From Calamus simplicifolius (Eukaryota > Streptophyta > Magnoliopsida > Arecales > Arecaceae), in NCBI GenBank assembly GCA_900491605.1, contig UESW01004014.1, positions 1,166,533 through 1,230,532 on the forward strand: a stretch of 64,000 bases of DNA, in the 5' to 3' direction. The position numbers and the translations under genes are program-made. A model generated the notes under the pieces. That model did not search any database and had not been told where the DNA came from. It was given only the letters and a program-made list of their open reading frames with translations. The stretch's first letter is position 1. Each line of letters opens with the position of its first letter. Positions 11,721 through 22,850 of the stretch are shown piece by piece.

Positions 11721-12479
11721 ATGGCCAACGGCGCGATCAGCCTTCGTGAGGCGGTGGCCCATTCTTTGGACGCGCTCACAAGGGCCATGGCGCGGCCAAC
11801 AAGTACAAGAAGGAGAGCATGGCGCAGTCCTAGAGCCTTGCTTGACTTCACCAGGAGCCAAGGCCCGAAGAAGAACCTGGGCGGCCGAATAAGGGAGGCA
11901 AAATGCCGAGCCAAAGCCGAGAGTGGCCGGGCATCTGCGGCCGAGGCCAAATTGGAGCTGGTCTCGGACCGACTGAAGACCACCATGGCGCAGAATGAGG
12001 AGCTGGTCCGTCAGCTTCAATGCGCTGAGAGGGAGTTTGGAGCGGCGCGAGATGAGGCCCGGGCCGCCGCGGAGAGAGCTGCCACCGCGGAGAAGGCGGC
12101 GGTTTAGGTGGGCCATGAGAAGGCTGGGGCTGTGGCCTATGCGGACGAGGCCAACGCACGAGCCGAAGAAGCCGAGGGCCGAGCCATGGAGGCCGTGGGC
12201 AAGTCCAGGAGGCCAAGGCCAGGGCACAGAGAGCCGAGGCCGAGGAAGGGCAGGCCGTCTCCAGCTACAAGTCTCGCCGGAGTTCAGGAAGGAGGTCCTC
12301 GAGGCCAGCCTCGATGCTTACGTCAAGGGCTTCGAGATGTGCAAGATTAAGGTATCCGCGGCTCTTAAAATTGACATTGCGAGCTCGAGAGAATCCGGCC
12401 CGGGGAATCTGACGAGGAGTCGGTGGAGGAAGAGGACGACAAGGGAGAGCCGGGCACAAACGAGCCCTAAAAAGTTGTT

Positions 12480-12960
12480 GTTTCTTTTCCCTTTTCTTTT
12501 TGTAGCTGGCCTCGGGCCAAATTTTGTACTTCAATTTCATTATCAATGAAGAAGAACTTTTTGTGAAGACGCTTTTGTCCTTTGTCTTGCTCATTCTTCT
12601 TTCCTCTGGGCTGAATGTTTTATTGTGCGACTAGCAATAAAACGGGTCCCGTACCTGTTGATGAGAGAGGGCCTTTCTTCTGAGATGCCCTTTACTCTGA
12701 GTGTTGCGCACGTTGATAATGCCGTGGCCGAACCATTGTATCAGGTTGGCCAATGTTGAGGTGCGTCCTCAAGGTATAAACCGACCGCGTAGGAGATTAC
12801 TTAGGATGCCTTGAGCTATCGTAGGCCGTTTGAAGGGAGATTCGCTTGCGCTCGAATATTCTAAGGACTTAGAACGATCCAAGGGCAACTTAGCACCGAG
12901 ATCGGCTTGAAAACGCCGGGGGCCGAGTGGGGCTTGACCAGGGAAGGTCTGAGCCGACTC
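12480..12960. other. 3' flank of the opposite-strand gene
   Basis: AT-richer sequence after the TAA, including TTCATTATCAATGAAGAAG, could hold a polyadenylation region. No further gene is seen. The sequence grades into the satellite array from about 12960. Confidence 0.4.
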
Positions 12961-14530
12961 GGCAGACTTGGAGATCGTAAGGGTCAGCAAGCTCTTTTAG
13001 AACCACCTCGGGAGTTTGTGTGCTGTCCGAGGGGCGACTCGGCGGTACAGAGCCTTTAGGGTCTTAACCACCTCGAGGGCACCTCCGTGCTAGGGCCGAG
13101 TGGTGTCCCATAGGCTGCGATGTTGATGAGCTCCTTTAGAACCACCTCGGGGTTTGTGTGCTGCCCGAGGGGCGACTCGGCGGGTACGGAGCCTTTAGGG
13201 TCTTAACCGCCGGAGGCACCTTCGTGCCAGGGCCGAGTGGTGTTCGTAGGCTGCGATGCCGGCGAGCTCCTTTAGAACCACCTCGGGGGTTTTGTACCGT
13301 CCGAGAGGTGACTCGACCAGGTACGAGATGTTAGGAACTTGAACCGACTCGGGGGCATCTCCAAGCCGGACCGAGTGGTGTCCCGTTAACCGCAATGCCG
13401 GTGAGCTCCTTTTGAACCGCCTCGGGGGTTTGTGTGCCGCCCAAGGGGTGACTCGGCCGGGTACGGAGCTGTTAGGGACTTGAACCGACTTGGGAGCATC
13501 TCCAAGCCGGACCGAGTGGTGTCCCGTTAGCCGATGCCGACGAGCTCCTTTAGAACCACCTCGGGGGTTTGTGTACTGTCCGAGGGGCGACTCAACTGGG
13601 TACGGAGCTGTTAGGGACTTGAACCGACTCGGGGGCATCTCCAAGCCGGACCGAGTGGTGTCCGTTAGCCGCGATGCCGATGAGCTCCTTTTGAACCATC
13701 TCGAGGGTTTGTATGCCGCCGAGGGCGACTCGACGGGTACGGAGCTGTTAGGGACTTGAACCGACTCGGAGGCATCTCCAAGCGGACCGAGTGGTGTCCT
13801 ATTAGCCGCGATGCGGTGAGCTCCTTTTGAACCACCTCGGGGGTTTGTGTGCCCCGAGGGGCGACTCGACCATGTACGGAGCTGTTAGGGACTTGAACCA
13901 ACTCGGGAGCATCTCCAAGCCGGACGAGTGGTGTCGTTAGCCGCGATGCCGGTGAGCTCCTTTTGAACTGCCTCGGGGTTTGTGTGCCGCCCAAGGGGCG
14001 ACTCAACTGGTACGAAGCTGTTAGGGACTTGAACCGACTCGGGGCATCTCCAAACCGGACGAGTGTGTCCCATTAGCCGCGATGCCGGCGAGCTCCTTTA
14101 GAACCACCTCGGGGTTTGTGTGCCCCGAGAGGTGACTCGATCGGGTACGGAGCTGTTAGGGACTTGAACCGACTCGGGGGCATCTTCAAGCTAGACCGAG
14201 TGGTGTCCCATTAGCCGTGATGCCGGTAAGCTCCTTTTGAACTACCTCGGGGGTTTGTGTGCCGCCCGAGGGGCGACTCGACCGGGTACGGAGCTGTTAG
14301 GGACTTGAACCGACTCGAGGGTGTCTCCAAGCCGGACCGAGTGGTGTCCCATTAGCCGCGATGCCGGTGAGCTCCTTTTGAACCGCCTCGGGGGTTTGTG
14401 TGCCGCCGAGGGGTGACTCGATCGGGTATGGAGTTGTTAGGGATTTGAACCAACTCGGGGGCATCTCCAAGCGGACCGAGTGGTGTTCCGTTAGCCGCGA
14501 TGCCAGTGAGCTCCTTTAGCGAGATCTGAT
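12960..14530. repeat. ~140-bp satellite array in element A
   Basis: About 11 diverged copies of a GC-rich ~140-bp unit. Each carries GAGCTCCTTTTGAACC, CCTCGGGGGTTTGTGTGCC, GGTACGGAGCTGTTAGGGA and CCGAGTGGTGTCCC. It lies between integrase and the opposite-strand gene. Element C has the same unit in reverse complement at 51290-54090. Single-base indels are frequent. Open frames across it are repeat artefacts. Confidence 0.92.
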
Positions 14531-14599
14531 CCTTGAATGCAAGGGAGAGCGGGCTGTGGCATTGGAAGGGACCCTTTTATTGCTCGTATTCTGGGGGAT

Positions 14600-15880
14600 A
14601 CATCATTGATAATATCGGCGAAGATTATCCGCATTCCAGGTACATGGAATGGGTTGTCCGTTGAGCTCTTCTAGTCTGTATGCCCCCGGTGGAGTGTCTC
14701 GGTAATACGGTAAGGACCCTCCCAGTTGTGGGATAGTTTTCCTCCCTCCGTAGGCTTAGATACCTCAGCCTTTCTTAAAACTAGATCTCCGTGGCGAAAG
14801 ACCTTGGGACGAACTTGGGCGTTGTAGTACTTGGCTGCCCGCTGATGGAAAGTTGCATACGCAGCCTTGCCCGTCATGTGCTTCGTCGATAAAGTCTAAG
14901 TTGGCTCGTATCAATGTGAATTGTCTTCCTCGTTGAAGGACTCCACACGCGGACTGGGTAGTCCGATCTCAACAGGGATGACGGCTTCGGATCCGAAGGC
15001 GAGACTTAAGGGGGTCTCGCCTGTCGGGGCTCTGGGGGTCGTATGGTAAGCCCATATCACACTGGGGAGTTCCTCCACCCATCGACCTTTTGATCCATCC
15101 AACCGAGTCCTGAGCCCTCTAAGAATGGTGCGGTTCATGACCTCAGCCTCCCCGTTGGTCTTGGGATGGCCGACAGAGATGAATCGATGGGGAATGCCTA
15201 GCTCGCCACAGAAAGTCTTGAATGCTTCATTGTTGAACTGGCGACCGTTGTCCGTGACGAGGGTGCACGGTAGGCCAAAGCGGCATATAATCGACTTCCA
15301 GAAGAAGACTTTGACTTTACTCTCGGTGATCTTAGCCAGCGCCTCGACCTCGACCACTTGGTGAAATAGTCGATGGCTACTAGCAAGAATCTCCGCTGTC
15401 CCGAAGCTGGGGGAATGGCCCAAGGATGTCCATTCCCCACTGGGCAAAGGGCCAGGGGGCTGAGAGCGGGTTGAGGAGGGTAGACGGTTGTGTTGGATGT
15501 GTGCGTGGCGCTGGCAACCATCGCATTTCTGAACTAATTTGCAGCATCCTCCCTCATGGTAAGCCAGAAGTATCCCTGCTGAAGGGCCTTCTGGGCCAGG
15601 GACCTGCCCCCCAGGTGATTTCCATATGCCCTCATGGATTTCTCTAAGGATGTAGTCGGTGTCGACAGGTCCTACACATCTGAGCAGGGGGTAAGAGAAT
15701 GACCTCCTATATAGACGTCCATCTAGGAGGACGAATTTGGAAGCCCTCATTTGAGCAGCTTGGCTTCATTGTGATCATCAGGGAGGGTGTCGTCAGTGAG
15801 ATAGCGGACGTAGGCATCCATCCATGTAGGCTCTTGGGTGAGCGGGAGGACTTCCTCACCATCTTCTATGCTAGGCCTTT
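14600..15880 (-). pseudogene. Element A integrase
   Basis: The minus strand reads the HHCC zinc-binding region (HEGIWKS...LVQKCDGCQRHAHIQH) and then the DDE core: VAIDYFTKWVEVEAL-like, FGLPCTLVTDNGRQFNN, GIPHRFISVGHPKTNGEAEVMNRTI. It continues into PRVESFNEEDNSH and the C-terminal KVFRHGDLVLRKAEVSKPTEGG with NWEGPYRITETL. The enzyme would insert element cDNA. Frameshifts occur near 14895, 15400 and 15520, so it is not intact. Confidence 0.88.
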
Positions 15881-16340
15881 CTAGGTATTCGATGTAGGCG
15901 TCTCTTGCGATACTGTCGGCGGAGGTAGCCAAGCGGGAAAGGATGTCGGCCTTAGCGTTTTCACTCCGGGGATGTAACTGATGCTGAAATAAGCTAACGG
16001 AGAGACCAAGAGCCGAACCTTGCCCAGGTATTGAGTCATAGCAGGGTCACGCACCTCGTACTCTCCGTTGATTTGTCCGGAGATGAGTTGCGAGTCGGTG
16101 AAAGCTCTGAGACGCCTTATTCCAAATTCTTGGGCCAGCCTTAATCCTGCCAGCAAGGCCTCATACTCGGCCTGGTTATTGGTGGCTTTGAATAGAAACC
16201 GTAGGGCGCATTCTGCTTTTCTCCTCCGGTCCGGTGAGAATGAGACCGGCACCGCTTTCCTGAGAGTATGACGCACCGTCTACATGGAGGATCCTGGTTT
16301 CACCATTGCTGCTTGGCTCGGGCTCATGCTGTTCCATGGA
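15881..16340 (-). pseudogene. Element A second RNase H (archaeal-type)
   Basis: The segment reads AECALRFLFKATNNQAEYEALLAGLRLAQEFGIRRLRAFTDSQLISGQINGEYEVRD, an RVT_3 type RNase H. The NNQAEYEAL and FTDSQL motifs are intact. A second RNase H after the usual one is a lineage mark of Tat elements. The start (HVDGAS equivalent) is separated by a frameshift near 16280. Confidence 0.85.
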
Positions 16341-16918
16341 AACCTCCCTGGTCTCCTCATCCGCCCAAGTGCACTTGACTAGAAATCGCCAGGACTTGGG
16401 ACTTCAAGGCCGGCCACGCTTGGAAGGAGAGGTCAAACTCTCCTAGCTTGATGGCCCACTTGGCGAGTCGGCCTGAAGTGTCGGAACGAGCCAGAATGGC
16501 TCGGAGGGGCTGGTCCATGAGCACCACTATGGGATGAGCTTGAAAATAAGGGCGGAGACGCCGAGCGGAGATGATCTGAGCGAAGATGATTTTTTCTGTC
16601 TTGGAGTACCTGACTTCTGCACGTGGAGCACCTTGCTCACGTAATAAACAAGCTTCTGGGTTCCATCAGCTCGAGACGCACCAAGACTGAGCTAACGGCC
16701 TCCGAAGAAGCAGCTAGGTAGAGGAAGAGACTTTCCCCATCCCTTGGTTTGGATAGGAGCGGAGGAGAAGACAGAAACGCCTTCAGGTCATCGAAGGCTT
16801 TCTGGCAGTCATCCGTCCACTCGAAGCTGTTTACTTTCCGCAGGGCCTTGAAGAAGGGCAAGCACCTCTCGGCTGATCTGGAGAGGAAACAACTTAAAGC
16901 TGCCACCCTCCCCATTAG
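16340..16918 (-). pseudogene. Element A first RNase H and RT connection
   Basis: The segment reads GRVAALSCFLSRSAERCLPFFKALRKVNSFEWTDDCQKAFDDLKAFLSSPPLLSKP, the RT-RNase H junction of Ty3/gypsy pol. It then continues, with shifts, through an LYLAASSEAVSSVLVR region. It would degrade RNA in RNA-DNA hybrids. Frameshifts lie near 16640 and 16915. Confidence 0.85.
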
Positions 16919-17700
16919 TCACTGTACTTCCTTCTTGCTGGATGGTGGTCTCATGTCGAGGATAGCGCTGATTTTCTCTGCTTTGATCCCCCGCTGAGTC
17001 ACCATAAAACCCAGGAACTTGCCCGCCATGACTCCGAAGGCGCATTTCTTGGGATTCAGCTTGACCTGGAAGCGGTGGAGGTTGCTGAAAGTTTCCTCTA
17101 GATCAGAGACATGATCAGAAGCACGGATGCTCTTGGTCAGCATGTCATCCATGTAGACTTCCATGTTCCGACCTAGCTAGCTGATCCTGAAACACCCTGT
17201 TCATCAATCTTTGATAGGTCGCTCCCGCATTCTTGAGATCGAAGGGCATCACTTTGTAGCAATAAATCCCCTTTTCTGTCACAAAGGATGTGTGCTCTTC
17301 ATCACTGGGGTCCATCCTTATCTGATTGTATCCGGAGAAGGCATCCATGAAGCTGAGGAGCCCGTGGCCGGAGGTGGAATCTACCAGCTGGTCTATCCTT
17401 GGCAGGGGAAACTGTCTTTCGGACACGCCTTGTTGAGGTCGGTGAAGTCGATGCAAATTCTCCAGTTTCGTTTTCCTTTCACCATGACCTCATTGGCCAG
17501 CTAGCTAGGGTAATGCGCCTCTTGGATGTGGCCGGCACTGAGCAGTTTGTTAACCTCCTTATCGATGGCCTTTTGTCGCTCGAGAGCGAAGCTCCTCTTC
17601 CTCTAGCGGATTGGACGGTGCTTCGGATCGATGTTGAGCTTGTGGGTGATTACTTCTGGAGGAATGCGGGCATGTCAGATGCTGACCAAACGAAAATGTC
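16919..17700 (-). pseudogene. Element A reverse transcriptase
   Basis: Motifs in order: LPRIDQLVDSTSGHGLLSFMDAFSGYNQIRM, FVTEKGIYCYKVMPF, LKNAGATYQRLMN, and the catalytic VYMDDMLTKS, followed by KLNPKKCAFGV and GKFLGFMVTQRGI. The YMDD box is intact. The frame breaks between FQDQLARSEHG and MEVYMDD near 17155, and again near 17460. Confidence 0.9.
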
Positions 17701-17954
17701 TGAGTTGGCCCACAGGAAGGTCAGGAGGCGATCGCGATCCTCCGGGGGAGGAGTCCACCAATGCGCATGGTCTTCGGATCGTCCCCGAGGGGAAAGGTCA
17801 GGAGGTGCTCGGCTGGCTCCCCTCTCCTGTCGGACTCCCTGGGGTCAGGTGCCTCTGGGACGGCTCGGCCTCCAAGGGGCTTGACGCCGTGATAGCAGGG
17901 CAGAACTGAACCGATCTCGCCTTTCATCTCCCCAACACCTCCGCTAGTAGGGAA

Positions 17955-18270
17955 CTACACCAGCAGGCATCGGGTGGAGATAATCGCATCCAATAGATTT
18001 AAGCCTGGGCACCCGAGAATGCCGTTGTATGCTAAGGGGACCCGCACAACCAAGAACTTGATGATCATTGTGCTTTGGCATGGTGGTGTTCCGGCTGTCA
18101 CAAGCAAAGATATCTCGCCCTCAACCCTTACCGAATCCCCGGTGAATCCGACCAACGGGTTGCTATAGGCTGGAGAGAGTCTAAAGATAATCCCATCCAA
18201 ACAAAAGCGTCATAAGTGAGGATGTCAGCTGAGCTGCCACTATCAACCAATATCCTTTTCACAGGTGCTT
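17955..18270 (-). pseudogene. Element A protease
   Basis: The minus strand reads RILVDSGSSADILTYDAF near 18190-18260 (aspartic protease active site DSGSS). It is followed by FTGDSVRVEGEISLLVTAGT and RVPLAYNGILGCPGLNLL. A C-run at about 18322-18340 separates it from gag. A frameshift near 18200 splits the domain. Confidence 0.8.
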
Positions 18271-18479
18271 GGCGATCGTCATAGAGACGGCGATGCCTTC
18301 ATTGTTTACATTCTCAAAATTCACCCCCCCCCCCCCCCCCGAGAACTACATTGCCCAGTGCGTCCTTCCCTTTTGGCCGCTTGGATGAGGAAGCCGCTCC
18401 CCAAGACACCATTCCAACTGTCCGCTCCGTGGGGGTGTTGTCGACAGTGGCCTGAGCAGGTGGGGGTCCTATGAGTGCC

Positions 18480-19966
18480 GGCACGGTTGTGGCCCCTTCT
18501 GGACATATTTGTCGAGGTAGCCCCTCTGGATGAGCTCCTCAATAGCGCGCTTCAAGCTGAAGCAACTGTCGGTGTCGTGCCTGTAGTCTCGATGGAATCG
18601 GCAATAATGGCTCTTGTCGTGGGGAGGACCTTTTCTTCATAGGAGGAGGGTGCTAGAGATAAGGCTGCCCTCGATTTTCATCAGGATGTGGGATCAAGGG
18701 GCGAGGAGAGGCGTGAGCTTGCTCTCATCGGGGATAGCGCTTCGATGCCTATTGTCGGATCGGCGAGGTGGGTCAGGCCACCGGTGGCAGAAGGCCTGCT
18801 CGGCTCGGGGCGAGCAGGCTTGCGGTTGGAGCTCCTTGATGATTCTCGGCGGGTGAGGTCGGCCTCATCCACGCGGATGTATTTCTGGGCCTGAAAGAGA
18901 AGGTCGGAGTAGGAACCCGGGGTTTCTTGTCCAGAGAGAAGGTGAAGCGGGACAGGAGGAGTCCCCGCTTCAGCGCCAGCGTTGCTACCGCGTCTCCAGA
19001 TGGTATACTTCAAGGGCGGTGGTTTTGAACCGGGACACGAAGTCCCGCAGCGATTCCCCCTCCTTCTGGTGCACGAAGAAGAGGCTGTCCGCGACCCTTG
19101 GGATTCGTGGTAGGCATCAAAATGTGCCAGAAAGGACTTTTCCAGCTTCCGGAAGGAGTCGATGCTATGGGGGGACAGCGCGAGTGCCAAGCGCGAGCAG
19201 CCTTCCATAGAGTAGCAGGGAAAGCTTTGCAGAGAAGGGTCTGCGCACTCTGGACTTGCATCATGGCCTTGTAGCTCTCGAGGTGGTCGAGAGGATCCGT
19301 TGTGCCATCATACGGATCTATCTGGGGGAATCGAATCTAGAGGGGATGGGCTCCTCCAATATCGGCGAGTGTAAGGAGGATGGGTGTCATACTCCTCCTC
19401 CGGTTGGTTGTTGATCTTCCTGGCGAGCTCGTCTAGTCGCCGGTTGTACTCGTCCAGGCGCTCCTCCGTCTGGCGTTGATTGTCGGGGCCCTCTGAGATG
19501 GCTCGGAGGATGAAGAAGAGGAAGATGAAGAAGAAGAAGAAGGACGCGAAGATGGGATTTCCGCTTTAGTTCCTCCTGGCGGTGCGGCTCTGGAGGAAAC
19601 TTGCTCGGGCCACAATATGGAGATTGCGGCCACTTGAGGGACTCACGGCGAGGCTTCCTTGGAGAAGCTCAGCGATGACCGGCCTCTCGTTGAGGAGAAC
19701 CTCCCCTTGCAGACTGTTGACTTGCAGGGGGAGCGGTCTGATGCTGGGTGGCCATGGACTGCTACTGCTGAAGTCCGTGGACCATGGCGGTGAGGGTCTG
19801 AACTTGCCGAGTGAGGGTTGCCAGCTGCTCCGTAGCCAAGGCACCGCTTTTGGTTGAGGGGAAATGACAGGAGGATCAGCGACAGGTAGGTTGGTCTCCT
19901 ACTGCTTAGTTGGGGGAAGATGCCCCTCGGGGTGGCTGACTGAGGCATCCTGAGCTCGTGTCATCA
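18480..19966 (-). pseudogene. Element A gag
   Basis: This is the structural protein. The start region reads GTGATGACACGAGCT, against ATGGTGATGACCCG in B and ATGGTGGTGACG in C, so the ancestral start MVMTRxQ is lost here. The central capsid part includes LCKAFPATLWKAARAWHS, SIDSFRKLEKSFLAHFDAYH and SYSDLLFQAQKYIRVDEADL. The C-terminus has a zinc-knuckle-like CRFHRDYRHDSDSC-type segment with IEELIQRGYL near 18500-18620. Many frameshifts. Confidence 0.8.
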
Positions 19967-20031
19967 CCACTGTCGGGAGAGGGAGAGAAAAGAGAAGTAT
20001 ACTGTAGGGTTTGGGCTTTTTGCTTGCCTCA

Positions 20032-20049
20032 CCCCTTCCTGGCGCGCCA
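20032..20049 (-). promoter_or_regulatory. Element A primer-binding site
   Basis: The minus strand reads TGGCGCGCCAGGAAGGGG, three bases from the LTR end (TCATCA). It would pair with a tRNA 3' end; I do not assign which tRNA. The same site is at 38198-38215 (B) and, mutated, at 45735-45752 (C). Confidence 0.8.
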
Positions 20050-20052
20050 ATC

Positions 20053-20968
20053 TGATGATGTCTGATCATCGGTCTCGAACATCGGGAGAAGAGAGCTGCT
20101 TAATCTGTGGTCGCACGCCTGATCGGATGGCCTGCAAAAAGTCCCAAGACTGGAGGGATGCTCTGGTGGGGACCCTCCGATGCTCAAGTCAGTAACCGGG
20201 GTCATAGCTTAGGGAGAGCTCAGACGAGCTCTAGGGAGAAAAAATGAGTCCTCCGAAAGAGGGGAATCTCTTTCTGGGTATCAGGGTAGCGAGTGTATGA
20301 GTTTTGTACCTTGTTCCTGAGTGGACTTACCCTTTTATAGGGGGTTGACACCTGCATAACCATATGGAGTTCCGTAAGAAAGGAATGTCCGCGGGGTTTG
20401 TGGGGTTGCATGAATTTGAGCTGGTCGGTGGGTCCTGTCCCATCGGAGAGGGAAAAACGGCGGTTGGTGAGCTACGTCCCATCGGTCAGTGGGGCTGAAA
20501 GGTAGTTAGGTCCAGTTCCATCAGTGGCGTGGCCAGTGGTAGTTGGGCCTGAGGATGCCAGGCGGCGCGTGTCAGAAGGACGGCGGCGTGAACAGCCAGG
20601 ACCGTTCTGGGGCCGACCAGAGACAGCCCTGACCCCCCTGGAGGGCGCCGAGGCTGAGCAGGGCCGACTTGGCTGCCAAGGCCGAGCAGGACCGACTCGG
20701 CTGACCTGAAGGTGCCAGAGCGGGGCCGACCAGGGAAGGTCGGGGCGACTTGGCCGACTCGGAGATGCCGGAGCCGAGCGGGGCCGACCAGGGAAGGTCG
20801 GGGCCGACTTGGCCGATTCGGAGATGCCGGGGCCGAGCGGGGCCGACCAGAGAAGGTCGGGGCTGACTTGGCCGACTCGAAGATGCCGGGGCCGACCAAG
20901 AAAGGTCAGGACCGACTTGGCCGATTCGGAGATGCCGAGGCCGCGCGGGGCTGACCAGGGAAGGTCGG
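20053..20968 (-). repeat. Element A 5' LTR, first part (right copy)
   Basis: It starts TGATGATGTCTGATCATCGG, matching 8607 onward with clear divergence. A TATA box (TATAAAAG on the minus strand) is at 20332-20339. From about 20700 it enters a ~59-bp tandem array with GACCAGGGAAGGTC. It is interrupted at 20968 by S1 and resumes at 31346. Confidence 0.88.
20700..20968. repeat. ~59-bp LTR tandem array of element A (left of S1)
   Basis: Units contain CCGACCAGGGAAGGTCGG, a hairpin with 6-bp arms, and GACTCGGAGATGCCGGGG. With the part after S1 there are about 12 units, against about three in the other LTR of the same element. Confidence 0.88.
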
Positions 20969-21797
20969 TGTTGGCCCAGATAGCAACCCAAGAGGGGGGG
21001 TGAATTGGGTTCTTTTTAAAAATTTAACACTTTAAAACTTAAAACCAAATTTCACAAAGATTAAGTATGCTAGAGAATGAAGCAATAATTTAAAGCACAG
21101 TAAAGAGAGATAGAGACAAGAGCACGACAAACACAAGATATTTATAGTGGTTCAGTGTATCCAACACCTACATCCACTCCCAAGCAACCCTTGGGTCCAC
21201 ACTATAATCCACTGATTACAGTCGAGTTGTTTTATAAGCTCACAACTCCAACTTGTTGTTTTACACGGGGTCACAACGAACCCAGCCGGTTTTTTCGGGC
21301 TCACCAGCACAAAACCCAAACCCAAGCTAATCTAGCTTGTTCCCGAGGTAAACTACCTCAACTAATTCAATCCCCCTGATTGAATTAGAAAACACCAAAT
21401 TGATTTAAAGTTTACAACAATGCAAAGCTCCTTAAACGAGCAAATAAACAATATAAGTAAACAAAGATTAGAAAAGCCTGTTTGAAGTAAATTTGATGTG
21501 AGCTTTTCTTCTTTTCCTCTTCTCTCTTGAAGGGTTGAATCAGGCCTCAGCTCAGATTCTTCACAAGGATTGCAGATGAGAAGTTGGGAAAATCAGGGCT
21601 TTTGCTCTCTTTTTCTTCACTTGAGAAATACTCCGATTTTGAGCTTGAATGCTTTGGATTTCTCTTTGAGCTTTCTGAAGTTGATGGATTTGAACTTTGA
21701 CTCTTTCCTCTTTGATTTCTTGCTCAAGACTTCTCGGATTTTTCAAGTTGTTTTCTCTCTATTTTTTCGTCTCTTTTTTTTAAACGGACGGTCTCCC

Positions 21798-21805
21798 TTT
21801 TTATA
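21798..21805 (-). promoter_or_regulatory. TATA box in the S1 3' LTR
   Basis: The minus strand reads TATAAAAA just after the motif cluster. The same box is at 30608-30615 in the 5' LTR, where it would drive S1 transcription. S2 (57921-57927) and solo S3 (35928-35933) have TATA-like boxes in the same relative place. Confidence 0.65.
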
Positions 21806-21959
21806 GATTCTCCTTAATCCATGATTAGGTGAAAAACTAGCCGTTATTTCTGTCCTTGGATTCCTCCTACACACAAGAAAAGTAGCCGTTAGAGATTAGG
21901 TGAGAAAATGTTACCGTTGGAGGCCGTTCTGACATTTTGAAAATCCGTTCCTGACAGGT

Positions 21960-22370
21960 TGGAGTCGGCTCCAACTTTTCAGGTGTCGGCTCCAAGTCGA
22001 GTATCCAAAAATAGAAAGTAAAAGTTCGTTGAGGAGTCGGCTCCGAAAAAGTTGAGTGTCGACTCGCCGCTTTCGGGTGTCGACTCCGCACTCCATAAGG
22101 TGTCGGCTCCAGAAATGCTCAAGAAAACACACTCTCTGTACTCAGGTTAGAGTCGGCTCCAGAGACTGTAAGTGTCGGCTCCCGAAATCTAGGTGTCGGC
22201 TCCCGAAAACTTGGTGTCGACTCCGGAAACTGAAACAGAATGCTCTTTTCGGTGTCTCAGGTTGGAGTCGGCTCCGAAACTCTGGGTGTCGACTCCAGAC
22301 CGTGCCAAAAATCAGGAAAACATCTGATCCGCCATGGGGTCGGCTCCAGACCATCTAGGTGTCGACTCCA
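21960..22370 (-). repeat. Motif cluster (GTCGGCTCC/GTCGACTCC) in the S1 U3
   Basis: About 14 copies of an 11-13 bp motif, GGTGTCGGCTCC or GGTGTCGACTCC, spaced irregularly about 20-50 bp apart. The core GTCGAC is palindromic. On the element strand the cluster ends about 155 bp upstream of the TATA box, so it sits where enhancer elements would lie. Confidence 0.85.
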
Positions 22371-22530
22371 GGCTCTGAATTTTGAAAAATACTTCTGGCA
22401 TTTGATTGAAAACAAGGTTCTTTATACATTTTGATTGATCAAATATTTTTAATGCCTGAAACCCTTGTTAAAACATAATGGATATACTCATGTCATTTAT
22501 TAATCATTAAAATCAATAATTGGGTCAACA

Positions 22531-22850
22531 ATCTCCCCCTTTTTGATGATTATAAAAATATTGAGTATATGCATGATTTAAATAATAAGGTTTTCAAATC
22601 AAATTTCTCAAATATTTATCCCTTATAGATAAGCTCCCCCTAAATGAGGTAGCTCCCCCTATGATACTCAAATTAATATCTATTCTTCCTTTACTATTAA
22701 ACTTATATGATCATATCAAATTACATTTGATGCTTGATACCAATTAAACTTATTTCATCGAAATTATTTGATACCAATTCCTTAAGCTTGCTTGATACCC
22801 ATTACTTAAGCTTGCATATACAATCTTCTCTCCCCCTTTTTTGTAATCAA
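22531..22850 (-). promoter_or_regulatory. S1 polypurine tract and extra tract copies
   Basis: Next to the 3' LTR the minus strand reads ATCAAAAAGGGGGAGAT, a classic polypurine tract. Further AGGGGGAG copies lie near 22632, 22652 and 22831. Several tract copies are known for SIRE-type elements. S2 shows the same set at 58714-59060. Confidence 0.7.

Larger units (their letters stand above)
10041..12470 (+). pseudogene. Opposite-strand spliced gene of element A (Transposase_28-like)
   Basis: This gene runs against gag-pol, between the satellite array and the 3' LTR. Three exons are inferred: ~10041-10895, 10977-11638 and 11721-12470. The introns (81 and 82 bp) have GT/AG borders and are conserved in element C. 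Exon 1 encodes a domain like the Pfam family named putative gypsy type transposon (Transposase_28): VTPEDVEAIRAKYMVPSFIHL, then ALYKEFFRCGLCLPLHLFFL and LVPAQLTPNSIRI. Exon 2 is basic then acidic/Pro/Ala-rich (ETSRRRRRPEEGRAG). Exon 3 is Ala/Glu/Arg-rich coiled coil (ECVRQLQ-type heptads around 11930-12105) ending in an acidic tail EEEDDKGEPGTNEP and TAA at 12470. Several one-base shifts (near 10060, 10384, 10850) break the frame, so this copy is not intact. Function unknown; start codon uncertain. Confidence 0.7.
20969..22530 (-). repeat. S1 3' LTR (left copy)
   Basis: It starts TGTTGGCCCAGAT and ends GGGTCAACA. On the element strand it holds a cluster of GTCGAC/GTCGGC-core motifs (21960-22370), then a TATA box (TATAAAAA, 21798-21805), then a C-rich hairpin near its end. 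Confidence 0.95.

Noticed and set aside
13195..14006. ORFs of 113-149 codons in the 12.9-14.5 kb region
   Set aside because: They follow the ~140-bp satellite and shift with its indels; no domain.
12960..14530. Regular repeats considered as a CRISPR array
   Set aside because: Units are contiguous with no unique spacers, in a plant genome, inside a retroelement.
19500..19545. GAAGAAGAAGAAGAAGAAG tract considered a microsatellite
   Set aside because: It encodes the Ser-rich run of gag on the element strand and is matched in element C, so it is part of the coding region.
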